From an uncultured Lachnospiraceae bacterium (GTDB lineage Bacteria > Bacillota > Clostridia > Lachnospirales > Lachnospiraceae): a stretch of DNA of 64,000 nt. This document shows, piece by piece, positions 61,112 to 64,000 of the stretch (the first letter of the stretch is position 1; the number at the start of each line of letters is the position of its first letter). The stretch lies in contig CAJUNP010000014.1 in the NCBI GenBank assembly GCA_910587935.1, positions 5,581 to 69,580 on the forward strand, read 5' to 3'. Made by a program: the position numbers and the translations under genes. The notes under the pieces are model-generated. The model was not told the origin of the DNA and searched no databases. It saw only the letters and a list, made by a program, of their open reading frames with translations.

Positions 61112-62281
61112 ATGAAACTGGATGATAATTACGATTATGAATTTGATTATGAGGAGCATACCGGAAGAATAAATATGGGCGTTATGGTGATTGTAGTGTC
61201 GGTGTTTATTCTGGCGATTCTGGTAGTAGTGGTATTAATAAATCAAAAGCCGTCAGGGAAAAAGGTTCCCGTCAGCCAGACCATAGAGGAGAGTGAGACA
61301 GAGGAAGTAGACGAGTTCGGGTATCCTGCCACCTCTCAGCTGATAGAAGAAAACGGTCTGACGCCGGAGGATCTGGATTTTTGGGATATGTACCCGGAAG
61401 AGGGAGAATCCATGGAACCGGATGTTCCGGGCGAAGATGAAAAAAAATTGAAGGATGCCGAAAAGAAAAAGGAAAGCGAAGAGGAGGAAACGGAAACAGA
61501 AGACGGAAAAGACCCCATGGACGACGGAAGGCATACGTTAATCGAATACCGGGACGGAACCAGGGAGTGGGTCGTAATCAGCCCTTATCTTTCCAAAAAT
61601 ACATATGATTTTACAAAGCTGGTAAGCAGTGACAACCAGATGAAATATGTGGAAGACGGGAAAAGCATATCCTTTATCGGTGTGGATATTTCCAGATATC
61701 AGGGAGAGGTTGATTTCTATCAGCTTAAAGATGCAGGGATTGATTTTGTAATGCTGCGGGTCGGCGCCAGAGGGTATAGCAGCGGGGAGATTATGATGGA
61801 CGAAACCTTTGCCGACAACATTCAGAAGGCTTCGGAGGCGGGACTGGATATCGGCGTATATTTTTATTCACAGGCCGTTACCCAGGAAGAAGCCGTGGAG
61901 GAAGCCAATGTGGTTATCCAGAGTCTGGGAGAGTATAAGCTGCAATATCCGGTAGCTTTTGATATGGAATATGTAGAAAATGATACGGCACGAGTAGAAG
62001 CGTTGTCCCGGGTGGATAAAACAAATATTACTAAGGCGTTTCTTGATACGATTCAGGCGGCGGGATACAGGGCGATGATTTACGGTGATAAGGAGTGGCT
62101 GATTAAGAGGATTGACCTGTCGAAACTGAACGCTTATGACATCTGGCTTTCCCAGGATGCGGAGATCCCCGATTATCCTTACAAATTTGCCATGTGGCAG
62201 TATACCACGTCGGCGCAGGTTAACGGAATAGACGGCTATGCCAATCTGAATATCTGTTTTATTGATTATGCCGCAAGATAA
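61112..62281 (+). CDS. Membrane-anchored GH25 lysozyme
   Basis: 389 residues. A short acidic cytoplasmic tail and a membrane helix (about 25-46) precede a long acidic, low-complexity linker (about 50-140) and a GH25 muramidase domain (about 185-385). Catalytic acidic residues are in GVDISRYQGE and FDMEYVEN, and the family end KFAMWQYTTSAQVNGIDGYA is present. It cuts peptidoglycan glycan strands at the outer face of the membrane. The ribosome site is GGCAGAG, weak. It is followed by a bidirectional terminator. Confidence 0.92.
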   Translation: MKLDDNYDYEFDYEEHTGRINMGVMVIVVSVFILAILVVVVLINQKPSGKKVPVSQTIEESETEEVDEFGYPATSQLIEENGLTPEDLDFWDMYPEEGESMEPDVPGEDEKKLKDAEKKKESEEEETETEDGKDPMDDGRHTLIEYRDGTREWVVISPYLSKNTYDFTKLVSSDNQMKYVEDGKSISFIGVDISRYQGEVDFYQLKDAGIDFVMLRVGARGYSSGEIMMDETFADNIQKASEAGLDIGVYFYSQAVTQEEAVEEANVVIQSLGEYKLQYPVAFDMEYVENDTARVEALSRVDKTNITKAFLDTIQAAGYRAMIYGDKEWLIKRIDLSKLNAYDIWLSQDAEIPDYPYKFAMWQYTTSAQVNGIDGYANLNICFIDYAAR

Positions 62282-62289
62282 ACCCTTAA

Positions 62290-62328
62290 AAAGGTATGGT
62301 TCAGGAAGAACCATACCTTTTGATTTTT
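62290..62328 (+). terminator. Bidirectional terminator after the lysozyme gene
   Basis: A 13-bp perfect stem (62290-62302 with 62308-62320), a 5-base loop and TTTGATTTTTT. The stop codon of the minus-strand AP2 gene lies inside it. Confidence 0.9.
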
Positions 62329-63104
62329 TCGGAGATATCCAGACAGGAATAAATGTCGGCGTAGATCTTTGCGGAAAGGTTCTCAATATAATTGGGCGTA
62401 TAATTTTTCTGTACGCCGTTTCTTTTAAGAATATCGATAGCTTTGTTGTAGGCAATGGCCGCTTCCGTTACCGTCGGATAAATGCCGATCAGATAAATGC
62501 CGTTGATATGGATGGACGCTTTATAGAGAGTCCGATTATTTCTGGTAATACGGGTCACGCCGTGATACGTGTTGAAAATCTGAATGTTTTCGTAACGCAG
62601 ATCAGTAAAGTCTCCGTTTACAAACCGGTAATCCCTGCCTTCCACCGCATAATTTTTGATTCCGTAACGGTTTTTAATGTTATACTGCATACCGTAATCC
62701 GCCACAAAAAAATGTCCCTTCCGCTGCATGATTTTATGTGAAGAATAGTAAAACAAATCTTCCAGATCAAACTTTAGGGTAAAATCGGATGAAAGATAGT
62801 ATTCAAAATAATTTTTCCGGATATATATGGGATTGGAAAAATAAATACCGTTATCCCGTAGATTCATCAGAGATATCCGCTTTTCAAAAAGAAGCGCCTG
62901 TTCTCCCTGACAGGACTCCGTATTTAAGGCAGGATCGCGTAAAATGATACAGGCTTCCGAATAAGCCTGATGGGCGAGCTCCATGGTGGAATAACTGCCA
63001 AGGCTGATATGTTTGCCTTTATGCGTTAATGAGGCACGGAAATAAGGAGAGCCGTCTTGTTTCTTTGTCGAATAAACGCCGGGTAAGTTGGAATTTTTTG
63101 TCAT
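62301..63104 (-). CDS. Tandem AP2-domain protein, likely derived from an AP2-HNH homing endonuclease
   Basis: 267 residues. AP2-type DNA-binding domains sit at both ends: about 8-55 (PGVYSTKKQ, SPYFRASLTHKGKHISLGSY) and about 188-238 (HGVTRITRNNRTLYKASIHI, IGIYPTVTEAAIAYNKAI). Between them VNGDFTDLRYENIQIFN resembles the end of an HNH nuclease (hxNGdxxDnRxENLxxxn), but the usual H-H/D-H pair before it is replaced by D-Y-R. It is therefore probably a DNA-binding protein without nuclease activity. The start at 63104 has TAGGAGC upstream; a longer frame to 63188 lacks a ribosome site. The target is unknown. Confidence 0.8.
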   Translation of the reverse strand: MTKNSNLPGVYSTKKQDGSPYFRASLTHKGKHISLGSYSTMELAHQAYSEACIILRDPALNTESCQGEQALLFEKRISLMNLRDNGIYFSNPIYIRKNYFEYYLSSDFTLKFDLEDLFYYSSHKIMQRKGHFFVADYGMQYNIKNRYGIKNYAVEGRDYRFVNGDFTDLRYENIQIFNTYHGVTRITRNNRTLYKASIHINGIYLIGIYPTVTEAAIAYNKAIDILKRNGVQKNYTPNYIENLSAKIYADIYSCLDISEKIKRYGSS

Positions 63105-63138
63105 ATTAGCTCCTAAAACATAGAAATTGAATATCCTA

Positions 63139-63167
63139 AGTATAACATTCACGGTAAAAGAATACAA
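63139..63167 (-). promoter_or_regulatory. Promoter for the AP2-domain gene
   Basis: Minus strand TTGTAT (63167-63162), 17 bases, TATACT (63144-63139), about 30 bases before the start codon. Confidence 0.7.
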
Positions 63168-63278
63168 ATTTAGAAATATTTTTTGCACCTTCTGTATAAA
63201 ATATTAAGGAAGTATTAAGTTTGATAGAAACTTTTAAACGATTTGTTAAGTTAATATTGCGATAAGAGGTGTAAACAA

Positions 63279-63896
63279 ATGTACAAAAAATATATAGCTT
63301 TCCTGTTGCTTTTTCAGGCCGCAGTGTTAGTAACATTTTTAAATGTAAAAGGAATCGAACTCAACCGCATTATAGCGGCGCCGGCTTTCCGGCTGACCCT
63401 GGAGCAGATGCAGGAGGAAAACTGTGTGGATTACATGGGGATTCTTACCAAGGCGGCATCCGGGCAGAGAGTCGTGGATTATGGGGTGCTGGAGAGAGAA
63501 TTTCTGTATGAGGTCGATACGGAGGATTATGACGCCCTTTTGAGGATTGTGGAAGCAGAGGCGGGCTGCGAAGATGAAACAGGAAAACTTCTGGTGGCAA
63601 ACGTTGTACTGAACCGGGTCAATAATGAAAGGTTTCCGGATACGATTCAGGAAGTTGTTTTACAGAAGGAAAAGGGCAAGACGCAGTTTTCGCCGGTAGC
63701 AAACGGCCGTTTTTATACGGTTGAGGTAAGCGAAGAAACCATCGGTGTGGTAAACCGGGCTTTGTGCGGCGAGGATGTGTCGCAGGGAGCGCTCTATTTT
63801 GCCGCCAGAAAATATGCTAACCCGGAACGGATGAAATGGTTTGACACACATCTTACTTTTTTGTTTGAATATGGCGGTCATGAGTTCTTTTCATAA
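63279..63896 (+). CDS. SleB-like cell wall hydrolase
   Basis: 205 residues. An N-terminal signal or anchor helix (about 6-24) precedes the SleB/hydrolase_2 domain (about 85-205): LLRIVEAEAGCEDETGKLLV with the catalytic glutamate in EAEAG, then ANVVLNRVNNERFPDTIQEV, KTQFSPVANGRFY and a Y-F-A motif. SleB proteins are lytic transglycosylases acting on spore cortex, but many Clostridia have several with vegetative roles. The gene is divergent from the AP2 gene. Confidence 0.9.
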   Translation: MYKKYIAFLLLFQAAVLVTFLNVKGIELNRIIAAPAFRLTLEQMQEENCVDYMGILTKAASGQRVVDYGVLEREFLYEVDTEDYDALLRIVEAEAGCEDETGKLLVANVVLNRVNNERFPDTIQEVVLQKEKGKTQFSPVANGRFYTVEVSEETIGVVNRALCGEDVSQGALYFAARKYANPERMKWFDTHLTFLFEYGGHEFFS

Positions 63897-63917
63897 TGAT
63901 ATTTTAGGGAAAATGCA

Positions 63918-63946
63918 TTGCGTCTGTGAAAAACTTATGCTATACT
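63918..63946 (+). promoter_or_regulatory. Promoter for a gene beyond the window end
   Basis: TTGCGT (63918-63923), 17 bases, TATACT (63941-63946), with TGC just before the -10. The following 54 bases show no start codon with a ribosome site. Confidence 0.65.
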
Positions 63947-64000
63947 CCTGTTTTTGACAGTTGAGAAAAGGTAAAAACCTCACAGCCAGCATAAATACGC

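Noticed and set aside
1..64000. CRISPR arrays, tRNA, rRNA, prophage or intact insertion sequences
   Set aside because: No regularly spaced repeats, no cloverleaf sequences and no transposase, integrase or phage structural genes were found.

Overview
The window looks like the chromosome of an anaerobic, Gram-positive Clostridia member, most likely Lachnospiraceae. The basis is the mix of families and their order: era / YqzL-like / recO / glyQS, scpA-scpB-D,D-carboxypeptidase, cmk-ispH-S1, a six-gene Rnf complex, a sodium-pump biotin decarboxylase, a 1,410-residue 2-hydroxyacyl-CoA dehydratase activase, ribosomal protein S21, a SleB-type hydrolase and strict AGGAGG-type ribosome sites. No rRNA, tRNA, CRISPR array, prophage or complete insertion sequence was seen. 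Genes are dense and mostly on the + strand, so this is largely core chromosome with a few odd islands.

Layout. 1-5.1 kb: end of a DUF4037/DUF4125 protein, rubrerythrin, and a two-component system whose response regulator has lost the end of its DNA-binding domain through a small deletion and frameshift. 5.1-16.4 kb: DEAD-box helicase behind a promoter followed by a terminator-like hairpin, a secreted GH3 glucosidase, a pseudouridine synthase, DNA ligase, MetA, an HD protein, and a second, domain-permuted GH3 enzyme. 16.5-20.7 kb (minus): giant CoA-dehydratase activase. 21.0-23.3 kb: a poorly understood cluster made of a rhomboid/derlin-like protein with a zinc ribbon, a sigma-70-like protein lacking region 4, an unknown 143-residue protein, and a small convergent gene. 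A promoter-hairpin-terminator unit that may encode a small RNA follows. 23.8-31.6 kb: M16C peptidase, DUF4349 lipoprotein, era, YqzL-like, recO, a lipoprotein and glyQS. 31.6-40.4 kb: alaS, rpsU, a membrane protein, two D,D-carboxypeptidases, a phosphoesterase and scpAB.

40.6-46.0 kb is a five-gene sodium-pump decarboxylase/transcarboxylase operon. A roughly 207-bp imperfect inverted repeat follows at 46.14-46.35 kb. 46.4-53.5 kb holds a stand-alone FakA-C-like protein, a LUD protein, TetR and RpiR regulators, a flavoprotein, cmk, ispH, S1 and cheR. 53.6-54.7 kb (minus) is a YprB-like nuclease. 54.9-59.9 kb is rnfCDGEAB, with the flavinylating enzyme ApbE convergent downstream. 61-64 kb has a GH25 lysozyme, a tandem AP2 protein that appears to be a domesticated AP2-HNH homing endonuclease, and a SleB-like hydrolase.

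Functionally, the decarboxylase operon and Rnf would both generate ion gradients in an anaerobe, and ApbE would flavinylate RnfD and RnfG, both of which carry a SGAT motif. The least explained parts are the 21.0-23.6 kb cluster, the long inverted repeat at 46.2 kb, the truncated response regulator and the AP2 protein. All assignments come from reading the sequence; no database search was run.
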